Below are positions 32,890-40,067 of a stretch of 64,000 bases of DNA, one piece after another. Position 1 is the stretch's first letter. The number at the start of each line of letters is the position of its first letter. A program made the translations under genes and the position numbers. Below the pieces are notes generated by a model. That model made no database searches. It was not told the origin of the DNA and saw only the letters and a program-made list of their open reading frames with translations. Origin of the DNA: Actinomycetota bacterium (GTDB lineage: Bacteria > Actinomycetota > Actinomycetes > S36-B12 > CAIYMF01); NCBI GenBank assembly GCA_020161245.1, contig JAIUOK010000002.1, positions 81,983 to 145,982 on the forward strand. Direction: 5' to 3'.

Positions 32890-35400
32890 TCAGGCGCGGA
32901 CGCGGGTGCCCTTCGGGTCGTAGAGGGGGTCGGGGTGGACAGTCGCGCCGATCCACTCGCCGAAGACGCCCACCTCCAGCCGGGTGCCGTCGGCCACCAG
33001 TCCTCCGTCGCCGAGCGGCAGCGCGCCGTCGACCGGCAAGTAGGCGAAGGCGATCGAGGCCCCGAGGTGATAGCCCAGGCCGCCGCTCGTGACGCGCCCG
33101 AGCACCTCGCCCCCGGGGACGCGCACGGGCTCGTTGCCGAGCGCCACGGCCTTCGTGCCGTCGAGCACCAGGCAGGTGAGGCGGCGCGAGACACCCGCCT
33201 GCTTCTGCGCCAGGAGCGCCTCGCGGCCGAGGAAGCCGCCCTCCTTGCCGAGCCGGACGCAGAACCCGAGGCCGGCCTCGTAGGGCGTGTGCGCCGGGCC
33301 GATGTCCGAGCCCCACGCCCGGTAGCCCTTCTCCAGCCGCAGCGACTCGATCGCGCGGTAGCCGCCGGCGACGAGGCCTTGCTCGCGGCCGGCGTCCCAC
33401 AGCGTGCGCCAGAGGTTGAGCCCGTACTCGGACGGGCAGTAGAGCTCCCATCCCAGCTCGCCGACGTAGGTCACCCGCACCATCCGCACGGGGACGTCGC
33501 CCACGGTCGTCTCGCGCATCGCCAGGAACGGGAAGGCCTCGTTCGACAGGTCCTGCGGCGTGAGCGGCGCGACGACCTCGCGGGCCTTCGGCCCCCAGAT
33601 GCCGAAGCAGGCCCAGGCCCCGGTGACGTCGGCGATGCGCACGTCGGCCTCGAGGGCGCGCGCCTGCGAGCGGAGCCAGGCGGCGTCATGGGTGCCGAAC
33701 GCGGTACCGGTGACCACCAGGAAGAGGTCGCGTTCGAGGTGGGTGACCGTGAAGTCGCACTCGATCCCGCCGCTGGCGTTGAGCGCCTGCGTGTACGTGA
33801 CCGTGCCCGCGCCGCGTGCGACGTCGTTGTCGCACACCCACTGCATGAGCCGGGTGGCGTCCGGGCCGGACACCTCGAGCTTGGCGAACGACGACTCGTC
33901 GAAGACGACGACACCGTCGCGGGTCGCGCGATGCTCGGCGACGACGGCCGGGGACCAGTGCCGCCCGGCCCAGCCGTCGGGACGCCAGGCCTCGTCGTCG
34001 GCGGCCGAGTTCGAGTCGTAGTGGTTGACCCGCTCCCAGCCGGACTTCTCGCCGAACGAGGCGCCGTGCTCGACGTGCCACGGGTAGGCGGCCGACGTCC
34101 GCAGCGGGCGGCCGGCCGACCGCTCGTGCGCGGGGTAGCGGATGTCGTAGTACGACTCGTAGTTCTCGACCGTGCGCTTGAGCGTGTACGACGGCGAGCG
34201 GTACGACTGGCCGAACCTCCGCACGTCCATGTGCCAGAGATCCATGGGCGGTGCGCCGTCGAGCACCCACTCGGCCATGACCTTGCCGACGCCGCCCGCG
34301 CCGGCGATGCCGTGGGCGCAGAAGCCGGCGGCCACGAAGAACCCGCCCACCTCGGTGGGGCCGAGGCAGAACTCGTTGTCGGGCGTGAACGCCTCGGGGC
34401 CGTTGATGAAGGTGCGGATTCCAGCCTCGGCGATCGACGGCACGCGGATGGCGGCGTTCTCGGCGATCTCCTCGAAGCGCTCGTCGACCGGCGTGAGCAG
34501 CTTGCCGTTGAAGTCGGCGGGCACGGAGTCGTACGACGACGCCGAGGCGGTCCACGGCTCGGACTGCCGCTCGTAGCCGCCCATCACCAGGCCGTCGACC
34601 TCCTGGCGGTAGTACACGAGCAGGTCGGGGTCGCGCAGCGACGGCAGCGGGGTCTCGCGGTGCTCGAACATCGGCTCGGTGACGACGTACTGGTGCGACA
34701 TCGGCACGATCGGCACCCGGACGCCGACCATCCGCGCGATCTCGGCCGCGAACATGCCGCCGCAGTCGACGACGAGCTCGCACTCGATGTCGCCCTGGTC
34801 GGTACGCACGCGGGTGACGCGGCGGCGCAGCCCCTCGCCCTCCGTGTCGATGCCCAGGACCCGGGTGCGGGTGTGGATCGAGACGCCCATCGCGCGGGCG
34901 CCCGCGGCCAGCGAGTAGGCCAGACCGGACGGGTCGACCTGGCCGTCGGTGGGCAGGTACGCCGCGCCGACGACGCCGTCGGTCGACATGAGCGGGAAGA
35001 GGTCCTGGGCCTCCTGCGCCGAGATCGTGTGCAGCTCGAGGCCGCTCGATGCTGCCCACCCGGACTGGCGCGAGATCTCCTCCCAGCGCTCCTGGGTGGA
35101 GGCCAGCCGGATCGACCCGCACTCGACCCACCCAGGCGGCGTATCCCCCGCCTGGAGCTCGCGGTAGAGCTCGACGGAGTAGCGGTTCATCGCGGTCAGG
35201 GTCGGGTCGGCGCGCAGCTGGCCCACGAGGCCGGCGGAGTGGAAGGTCGAGCCGCTCGTGAGCTCCGACCGGTCGACCAGGACGACGTCGCGCTCGCCGG
35301 CCTTCGCGAGGTGGTAGGCGACCGAGCAGCCTCCGACGCCTCCCCCGATGACGACGACGCGGGCACGGGCGGGCAGGGCGCGGGATACCGGCTCGGTCAC
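32890..35400 (-). CDS. FAD-dependent oxidoreductase-GcvT fusion (dimethylglycine/sarcosine dehydrogenase-like)
   Basis: 836-aa two-domain enzyme. N-terminal DAO-type FAD domain: VVVIGGGVGGCSVAYHLA (about 15-32), then SGSTFHSAGLVG, whose His aligns with the covalent FAD-linking His of dimethylglycine and sarcosine dehydrogenases. VDPSGLAYSLAAGARAMG and AAGFCAHGIAGAGGVGKVMAEW follow. The C-terminal half (about 430-836) is an FAO-M/GcvT tetrahydrofolate-binding region, with GYRAIESLRLEKGYRAWGSD. It probably demethylates an N-methylglycine and passes formaldehyde to THF. GTG at 35400 with TACCCT six bases upstream (leaderless) and operator site 2 about 42 bases upstream. Links the cluster to choline/betaine breakdown toward glycine. 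Confidence 0.88.
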   Translation of the reverse strand: MTEPVSRALPARARVVVIGGGVGGCSVAYHLAKAGERDVVLVDRSELTSGSTFHSAGLVGQLRADPTLTAMNRYSVELYRELQAGDTPPGWVECGSIRLASTQERWEEISRQSGWAASSGLELHTISAQEAQDLFPLMSTDGVVGAAYLPTDGQVDPSGLAYSLAAGARAMGVSIHTRTRVLGIDTEGEGLRRRVTRVRTDQGDIECELVVDCGGMFAAEIARMVGVRVPIVPMSHQYVVTEPMFEHRETPLPSLRDPDLLVYYRQEVDGLVMGGYERQSEPWTASASSYDSVPADFNGKLLTPVDERFEEIAENAAIRVPSIAEAGIRTFINGPEAFTPDNEFCLGPTEVGGFFVAAGFCAHGIAGAGGVGKVMAEWVLDGAPPMDLWHMDVRRFGQSYRSPSYTLKRTVENYESYYDIRYPAHERSAGRPLRTSAAYPWHVEHGASFGEKSGWERVNHYDSNSAADDEAWRPDGWAGRHWSPAVVAEHRATRDGVVVFDESSFAKLEVSGPDATRLMQWVCDNDVARGAGTVTYTQALNASGGIECDFTVTHLERDLFLVVTGTAFGTHDAAWLRSQARALEADVRIADVTGAWACFGIWGPKAREVVAPLTPQDLSNEAFPFLAMRETTVGDVPVRMVRVTYVGELGWELYCPSEYGLNLWRTLWDAGREQGLVAGGYRAIESLRLEKGYRAWGSDIGPAHTPYEAGLGFCVRLGKEGGFLGREALLAQKQAGVSRRLTCLVLDGTKAVALGNEPVRVPGGEVLGRVTSGGLGYHLGASIAFAYLPVDGALPLGDGGLVADGTRLEVGVFGEWIGATVHPDPLYDPKGTRVRA

Positions 35401-35406
35401 GCGCCG

Positions 35407-35412
35407 AGGGTA
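35407..35412 (-). promoter_or_regulatory. Leaderless -10 of the FAD-GcvT gene
   Basis: TACCCT on the minus strand, six bases before the GTG start at 35400. No ribosome binding site lies between. Confidence 0.5.
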
Positions 35413-35441
35413 CCGACGACGGCGCCGCGGCGGGGTGTAAT

Positions 35442-35451
35442 GGTCTAGACC
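35442..35451. promoter_or_regulatory. GntR/HutC-type operator, site 2
   Basis: GGTCTAGACC palindrome (with a 5' T, TGGTCTAGACC), 41-51 bases upstream of the FAD-GcvT start. It has the same core as site 1 at 29147, tying both transcripts to one regulator. Confidence 0.7.
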
Positions 35452-35473
35452 GAAACGCCGGTCAGGAGCGGCG

Positions 35474-36409
35474 TCAGCCTGGCAGCAGCGAGCGCCAGGC
35501 GTCGGCGACGAGCACCGGCTGCTCGATCTGCGCCACATGCCCGGCGTGGGGGATCACCAGCACCCGGACGTCGGGGAACGCCTTGGTGTGCGCGTGGATC
35601 GGATCGACGAGCTTGTCGCGCCGGCCGTAGACGAGCAGCGTCGGGACGGTGATCCGCTCGGCCAGCTTCCACGGCCGCTCCGGCGTGCGGTCGAGGTAGG
35701 TGGCCATGAGCCCGCGCAGCGACTGCACGAAGGCGTCCCCGACGTAGGGCAGCGCGTCGCGCCGGCGGATCTCCTCGACCGCCTCGTGCATCCGCTGCTC
35801 GGGCACGGTCGAGGGGTCGGCGAAGTTGATGTCGACGCTGGCCTTCACCCGGTGGTGGGCATCGACCTCGAGGTAGCGCTTGACCAGCCGCTGGCCGACG
35901 CCGGGGATCGACACGACAGGCAGGTGCACGTTCGTGCGGCGCACGCCCACCTTGGGCAGCGCCGGGCTGATCAGCGTCAGGGACCGGACGAGCTCGGGCC
36001 GGCGGGCCGCGAGCTGCACCGCGATGGAGCCGCCCATCGAGTTGCCGAACAGGTGGACCGGCCGTCCGTCGAAGCGCGTCTCGATGAGCTCGGCCATCGA
36101 CTCCGCGCTGCGGCGCGGCGTGTAGTCGCCGTCCCGGGGCGGCGGCGACCAGCCGAAGCCGGGCAGGTCCGGCGCGACCCCGTCGAGGCGGTCGCGCAGC
36201 AGCGCCATGAGGTCGGTCCAGTTCGTGGCCGCGCCGCCGAGCCCGTGGACGAACAGGGCCGGGGCCGCGTCGGGGGACGCCGGCCGGGCCTCGCGCAGGG
36301 AGAACGTGCCGTTCGACAGAACGACGTCGCGCCGCGGCCAGGGCGCCGGGAGATCGGCGAGCAGGTCGGCGGTCTTACGGGGGAGCTCGGGGTGCGGCGT
36401 CGCGGTCAT
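35474..36409 (-). CDS. Alpha/beta hydrolase
   Basis: 311-aa alpha/beta hydrolase. Oxyanion loop FVHGLGGAATNW (about 48-59), nucleophile elbow LFGNSMGGSIA with the catalytic Ser (about 121), Asp in LLVYGRRDKLVDP and His in VIPHAGHVAQIEQP. Complete triad; a cytoplasmic esterase or lipase of unknown substrate. Its start overlaps the stop of the upstream 306-aa protein by four bases (ATGA), so the two are translated together. The family is very broad, so I do not assign a specific reaction. Confidence 0.82.
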   Translation of the reverse strand: MTATPHPELPRKTADLLADLPAPWPRRDVVLSNGTFSLREARPASPDAAPALFVHGLGGAATNWTDLMALLRDRLDGVAPDLPGFGWSPPPRDGDYTPRRSAESMAELIETRFDGRPVHLFGNSMGGSIAVQLAARRPELVRSLTLISPALPKVGVRRTNVHLPVVSIPGVGQRLVKRYLEVDAHHRVKASVDINFADPSTVPEQRMHEAVEEIRRRDALPYVGDAFVQSLRGLMATYLDRTPERPWKLAERITVPTLLVYGRRDKLVDPIHAHTKAFPDVRVLVIPHAGHVAQIEQPVLVADAWRSLLPG

Positions 36410-37326
36410 GGAGCCGGGGTGAGGAGCGGGAGCCTGCGGTTCACAGCATCGAGCGTCGCACGGATGACGGCCTGGTGGACATCGTCGCGCACCTCCGACG
36501 CCCCGGTGAGCCGCTCGACCTCTCCGTGCAGGCAGCACTCGACCTGCACGACCGCCACCTCGTGGTCGCCCACCATCGGGGTCGATACGGCGCTGACGGA
36601 GAAGCCGTCCTCGCACTCGACGAGCGCCGCGACGGCGCGCAGGGTGGCCAGGGCGATGGTCTCGAGCACGGCGGTGTCGGTGGAACCGCCGTCGGCGGAG
36701 CCACGTACCTCTCCCCGTGGGCCCAGCAGGGCGACGGTCGCCTGGGCGCGGTGGTGGTCGGCGATGACCGAGAGCCGCGCGATGGACAGCCGCACCTCGT
36801 CGTCGGTGAGATCGATCTGCTGCGGCGGCGCGGCGTGCTGCTCCGGGATGGTCGACGAGCCGCTCGGGTGCCGGGCGGCGGCAGCGAGCACGTCGACGTC
36901 GAAGTCGCGGCCGCTGCGGCGGTCGAGCTCGGCGATGAGCCCGTCGATCTCGATGCCGAGGTCGACCACGTCGGCGAGATCTGCCCCGTCGTCCTCTAGG
37001 CCGCTGCTGGTCGCTGCGTGGCCGCCTGCCGGTGCAGCGTCGGGACGCGGCCGCGGGAGCGCGGTGACGCCGCGCGCCGTGTCGGTGATGTCCATGACGA
37101 GGTCGACCTCGTCGTGGTCGAGGCCCACCCCGAACTGCAGGCGCAGCATCGAGTGGACGGCGCGGGCCACGGCCGCCTGGTCGGTGGAGTCGTCGAGGAC
37201 GAGGTGCACCTCGGTGCCGTTACCTGCCGAGTCGCCGACGCGCACGGAGGCCTCGAGCACGCCCGGCACCACCCTGAGGGCGTGCTCGACCCGCTGGGCG
37301 GCGGAGGCGGTTCGCTCGACGTGCAC
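36406..37326 (-). CDS. Conserved actinobacterial protein of unknown function
   Basis: 306-aa soluble acidic protein not recognised as a known family. N-terminal 70 residues (HALRVVPGVLEASVRVG, then EVHLVLDDSTDQAAVA) have the alternating strand-helix pattern of a small ferredoxin-like or ACT-like sensor fold. A linker rich in Asp, Pro and Ala (about 95-170) follows. The C-terminal part (about 180-300; ATVALLGPRGEVRGSADGG, then TDTAVLETIALATLRAV) has a regular beta-alpha pattern reminiscent of the LeuA regulatory domain. No catalytic motif. Translationally coupled to the downstream hydrolase. Confidence 0.6.
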   Translation of the reverse strand: MHVERTASAAQRVEHALRVVPGVLEASVRVGDSAGNGTEVHLVLDDSTDQAAVARAVHSMLRLQFGVGLDHDEVDLVMDITDTARGVTALPRPRPDAAPAGGHAATSSGLEDDGADLADVVDLGIEIDGLIAELDRRSGRDFDVDVLAAAARHPSGSSTIPEQHAAPPQQIDLTDDEVRLSIARLSVIADHHRAQATVALLGPRGEVRGSADGGSTDTAVLETIALATLRAVAALVECEDGFSVSAVSTPMVGDHEVAVVQVECCLHGEVERLTGASEVRDDVHQAVIRATLDAVNRRLPLLTPAP

Positions 37327-37535
37327 GCGTCAAAACTACGGACGACCCGCCGGGGTTGCGCGTCGACATGCGCACGGTTGGCTCACTACGACCCTGTGTT
37401 GCGACGATGTCACAGAGGGTCCGGATTCCGGCGGCGGGGCCCGGCTGGCGTCCTCTCGCCGCGCCCCGGCGACGCAGCGTGGTCGCGCGTACCGTGGGGT
37501 GCATCGAGCATGACGCGATCGGCAAGGAGGCGGTC

Positions 37536-37736
37536 ATGACCACTCCCGCATTCGACGACCAGGCTCTCCCGGCCGACCCGGCCGACCTCGACGAGCAGCG
37601 CCGCCCCCTCGTGGCGGACGCCGACGATGCGGCCGCCGAGCCGCCTCCGGACGCCGATGCCGGGCTCGAGGCCGACCCGGCGGACCTGCTCGACCAGCTC
37701 CGCGAGGTGCCGGTCGACGACGACTACGACCGCTGA
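37536..37736 (+). CDS. Small acidic protein, 66 aa
   Basis: 66-aa, strongly acidic, probably disordered. AAGGAGG lies close upstream of the ATG. It contains an imperfect repeat, PADPADLDEQ and EADPADLLDQ, and ends in VPVDDDYDR. It precedes the TetR gene by 74 bp. No family recognised. The good ribosome binding site and the amino acid bias support a real gene. Confidence 0.5.
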   Translation: MTTPAFDDQALPADPADLDEQRRPLVADADDAAAEPPPDADAGLEADPADLLDQLREVPVDDDYDR

Positions 37737-37786
37737 GCGCCGCAAGGACGCGCGTCCCCGCTTCGGCCGACATGACCGTCCGGGCG

Positions 37787-37800
37787 CTACCGGTCGGTAG
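37787..37800. promoter_or_regulatory. Probable TetR operator overlapping the -10
   Basis: Perfect palindrome CTACCG-GT-CGGTAG ending ten bases before the TetR start. Its right end runs into TAGGAT (37798-37803), the leaderless -10, seven bases before the ATG. A repressor bound here would block its own promoter. Confidence 0.65.
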
Positions 37801-37810
37801 GATCCCCCGC

Positions 37811-38461
37811 ATGTCTGTGGTGTCCGACGGCGGCGCCCCCGCCGCCTCCCCGCGCGGCCAGCGCCTGCCCCGCCGCGAGCGGCGAGCCCAGCTGCTCGAC
37901 GCCGCCCGCGAGGTGTTCGTCGCGCAGGGCTACCACGCGGCCGCCATGGACGACATCGCCGAGGCCGCCGGCGTCAGCAAGCCGGTGCTCTACCAGCACT
38001 TCCCCGGCAAGCTCGACCTCTACCTGGCCCTGCTGGACCAGTCGGGCGAGGCGATGCTCGCGGGCCTCAACGCCGCACTCGAGTCGACCACCGACAACAA
38101 GCAGCGCGTGACCGCCGCCGTGGCCGTGTACTTCGAGTTCGTCGAGGACCCGGGCGGCGCCCACCGGCTGATCTTCGAGTCCGACCTCACCAACGAGGCC
38201 GCGGTCCGCGCCCGCGTCGACCGCTTCAACGACGCCTGCGCCGCCGGTATGGCGCGGATCATCATGGAGGACACCGGCCTGACCGAGGGCGAGGCGCTGC
38301 TGCTCGCCGCGGGCCTGCTCGGCATGTCGCAGACCGCGGCCCGCCACTGGCTGCGCGACCAGGGCCGGATCCCGCGCTCGGAGGCCGCCCGGCTCGTCTC
38401 CAGCCTGGGCTGGCGCGGCATCTCCACCTTCCCGCTCTCGCACCCGCCGGCCGACGCCTGA
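37811..38461 (+). CDS. TetR-family transcriptional regulator
   Basis: 216-aa TetR regulator. N-terminal arm rich in Arg and Pro, then HTH about 22-65: RRAQLLDAAREVFVAQGYH, MDDIAEAAGVSKPVLYQHFPGKLDLYLALL. The ligand domain has FEFVEDPGGAHRLIFESD, typical of the actinobacterial group of which M. tuberculosis Rv3208 is a member. Neighbours DUF3107, the ferritin-like protein and the DEAD-box helicase keep the same company there. It is probably autoregulated through the palindrome at 37787. The gene ends before a very strong bidirectional terminator. Confidence 0.88.
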   Translation: MSVVSDGGAPAASPRGQRLPRRERRAQLLDAAREVFVAQGYHAAAMDDIAEAAGVSKPVLYQHFPGKLDLYLALLDQSGEAMLAGLNAALESTTDNKQRVTAAVAVYFEFVEDPGGAHRLIFESDLTNEAAVRARVDRFNDACAAGMARIIMEDTGLTEGEALLLAAGLLGMSQTAARHWLRDQGRIPRSEAARLVSSLGWRGISTFPLSHPPADA

Positions 38462-38480
38462 GCCCCCGGCCCGGCCACCG

Positions 38481-38526
38481 ACGCGACGAGGCCCCGCACG
38501 CTGCTGCGTGCGGGGCCTCGTCGCGT
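38481..38526. terminator. 21-bp perfect-stem bidirectional terminator
   Basis: 38481-38501 pairs perfectly with 38506-38526 around a four-base loop. It sits between the convergent TetR and DUF3107 genes and can serve both strands. The DUF3107 stop is only nine bases away. Confidence 0.85.
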
Positions 38527-38534
38527 GCTGGGTG

Positions 38535-38756
38535 TCAGGCCTGGAAGCCCACGCGGCCGCGCTCGGGCGAGCCCACCTCGACATAGGCGATCTTGTCGCC
38601 GGGCACGACCACGGTGCGGCCCTTCTCGTCGGCGAGCACGAGCGGGGTGCCCTTCTCGACGGCGGCCGAGGCGAGCGCCACGACCTCCTCCTGGGTCTGC
38701 TCGCTCTCGAGCACCACTTCGCGCGGGCCCTGCTGCACGCCGATCTTGACCTCCAC
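38535..38756 (-). CDS. DUF3107 family small protein
   Basis: 73-aa protein of the actinobacterial DUF3107 family (M. tuberculosis Rv3208A type). It starts VEVKIGVQQGPREVVLESEQ and has the conserved LADEKGRTVVVPGDKIAYVEVG ending. The beta-rich pattern suggests a small single-domain fold; function unknown. GTG at 38756 follows AGGAGG at a normal distance. In mycobacteria it also sits next to the same TetR gene. Confidence 0.88.
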   Translation of the reverse strand: MEVKIGVQQGPREVVLESEQTQEEVVALASAAVEKGTPLVLADEKGRTVVVPGDKIAYVEVGSPERGRVGFQA

Positions 38757-38974
38757 GGGGACCCTCCTGCGGGCGTCGTCTGCTGCTGGCGGCACCCTGT
38801 CGCGGCGCCGGCTCTCCCCGACCCTAACGGGGCGGGTCCGCGGTGGCTTCCCCGGAGGCCGCTCGTACGCCGAGGGCGAACCCGGCCGTGCGCCTGGACC
38901 CGGGGGTCTGCTCGCCTCCTGGCCGCGGCGTCGTCCCTCCGCCCTGACCAGCAGGGGCGCATCCCACAGGGCGG

Positions 38975-39730
38975 CTAGGCCTGCAGACCGAGCGTCGACA
39001 TGCGCTGGGTGTGGGCGTCGGTGAGGCGGTTGAGGAGCTGGCCGAGGCCCTCGAGGCCGAGGCCGGGGCGGTCGACGTCGCCCACGAGCAGCGCGGTCAG
39101 CCCGTCGCGCTCGGCCACGACCTGCTGCGCCTGCTGCAGCGCCTCCCCCACGAGGCGGCGCCCCCACAGCGCCAGCCGGCCGGCGACCCGCGGGTCCTCG
39201 GTGATGGCGGCTCGGACGGTGGCGACGGCGAAGTTGGCGTGGCCGGAGTCCGAGCAGACCTCGAGCACAAGATCGCGGGTGCCGGGGTCGAGCAGCTCGG
39301 CGACCTCGCGGTAGAAGTCGGTGGCGATGCCGTCGCCGACGTAGGCCTTCACCAGCCCTTCGAGCCAATCGCTGGGGCGGGTCTGCTCGTGGAAGGCCAG
39401 CAGCGGCGGCCGGAATGGCTCCATCGCCTCCGACGGGTCGACGCCGAGCTCGGCGATGCGCTCGGCGAGGCGGGTGAAGTGGCGCACCTCGGCGGTGGCC
39501 ATGAGCGCCAGCGCGGCCTCGTCGGAGATGGAGGGCGCCACGGCGGCGTCGACGGCGAGGCGCTCGAAGGCGACGAGCTCGGAGTAGGCGAGGACTCCGA
39601 GCAGGTCGATGACGCCGCTGCGGTAGACCGGGTCGTCGTCGAGCGCGGACGCCGGCACGCCGGAGCCGTCGCCTGAGGGGGCCGGCTCGTCACCAGGATC
39701 GGGCACCGCGTGCAGCGTCTCGTCGTCCAC
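38975..39730 (-). CDS. Ferritin-like fold protein
   Basis: 251-aa protein with a ferritin-like four-helix domain (MiaE-like group). Helix-borne metal-ligand candidates: LAYSELVAFERLAVDA (Glu pair), ATAEVRHFTRLAERI (Glu-x-x-His), GDGIATDFYREVAELLD and SDSGHANFAVATVR. The first 30 residues are an acidic disordered leader. It corresponds in place to M. tuberculosis Rv3210c, between the DUF3107 and helicase genes. Enzymatic role unknown; a di-iron centre is plausible from the Glu/His pattern. GTG start at 39730. Confidence 0.8.
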   Translation of the reverse strand: MDDETLHAVPDPGDEPAPSGDGSGVPASALDDDPVYRSGVIDLLGVLAYSELVAFERLAVDAAVAPSISDEAALALMATAEVRHFTRLAERIAELGVDPSEAMEPFRPPLLAFHEQTRPSDWLEGLVKAYVGDGIATDFYREVAELLDPGTRDLVLEVCSDSGHANFAVATVRAAITEDPRVAGRLALWGRRLVGEALQQAQQVVAERDGLTALLVGDVDRPGLGLEGLGQLLNRLTDAHTQRMSTLGLQA

Positions 39731-40067
39731 GGGCGGAGCGTACGCGCGCGATGCCGCCCGGTCGCGCGATAGCCGCGCATCGGGGTGGAGCAGGGCCGGT
39801 CGCGCGGATGGTCGGGCCGGAGGGCCTGCCCCGGTAGGATGGGCGGCGTACATCCTGGTCACGGCCGTTGTCATCACCATCATCCGTGGCCGCCCCGCCG
39901 ACGGCCTCCTCGCCGAGGAGCGTGCGGCAGGGTCGGGCGAGGCAGTCGCGACACCCGGTGCCCCTGACGGCACGACGTGACGCTGCGACCCCGCGCGACC
40001 GTGCGCTCGCCGGACTCGTCGCTCCCTGCGACGGCGTCCCGCCGCGGCCGACACCACGGAGAGCACC
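39731..40067 (+). other. Intergenic and leader region before the DEAD-box gene
   Basis: 337 bases without a well-supported gene. It holds a good -10, TAGGAT at 39835-39840. Downstream, a short frame reads like a membrane peptide (from about 39849, YILVTAVVITIIRGR, to a stop at 39978) but has no canonical start. GGAG at 40058-40061 serves the next gene. Confidence 0.5.

Noticed and set aside
37391..37420. Operator-like inverted repeat ACCCTGTG...CACAGAGGGT upstream of the 66-aa protein.
   Set aside because: The arms need a two-base bulge to pair and the spacing is long; too weak to annotate.
39785..39970. His-rich small protein in the frame starting at the ATG inside TAGGATG near 39839.
   Set aside because: Starts within the promoter -10, has no ribosome binding site and has an Arg/Pro-rich shadow-like composition.
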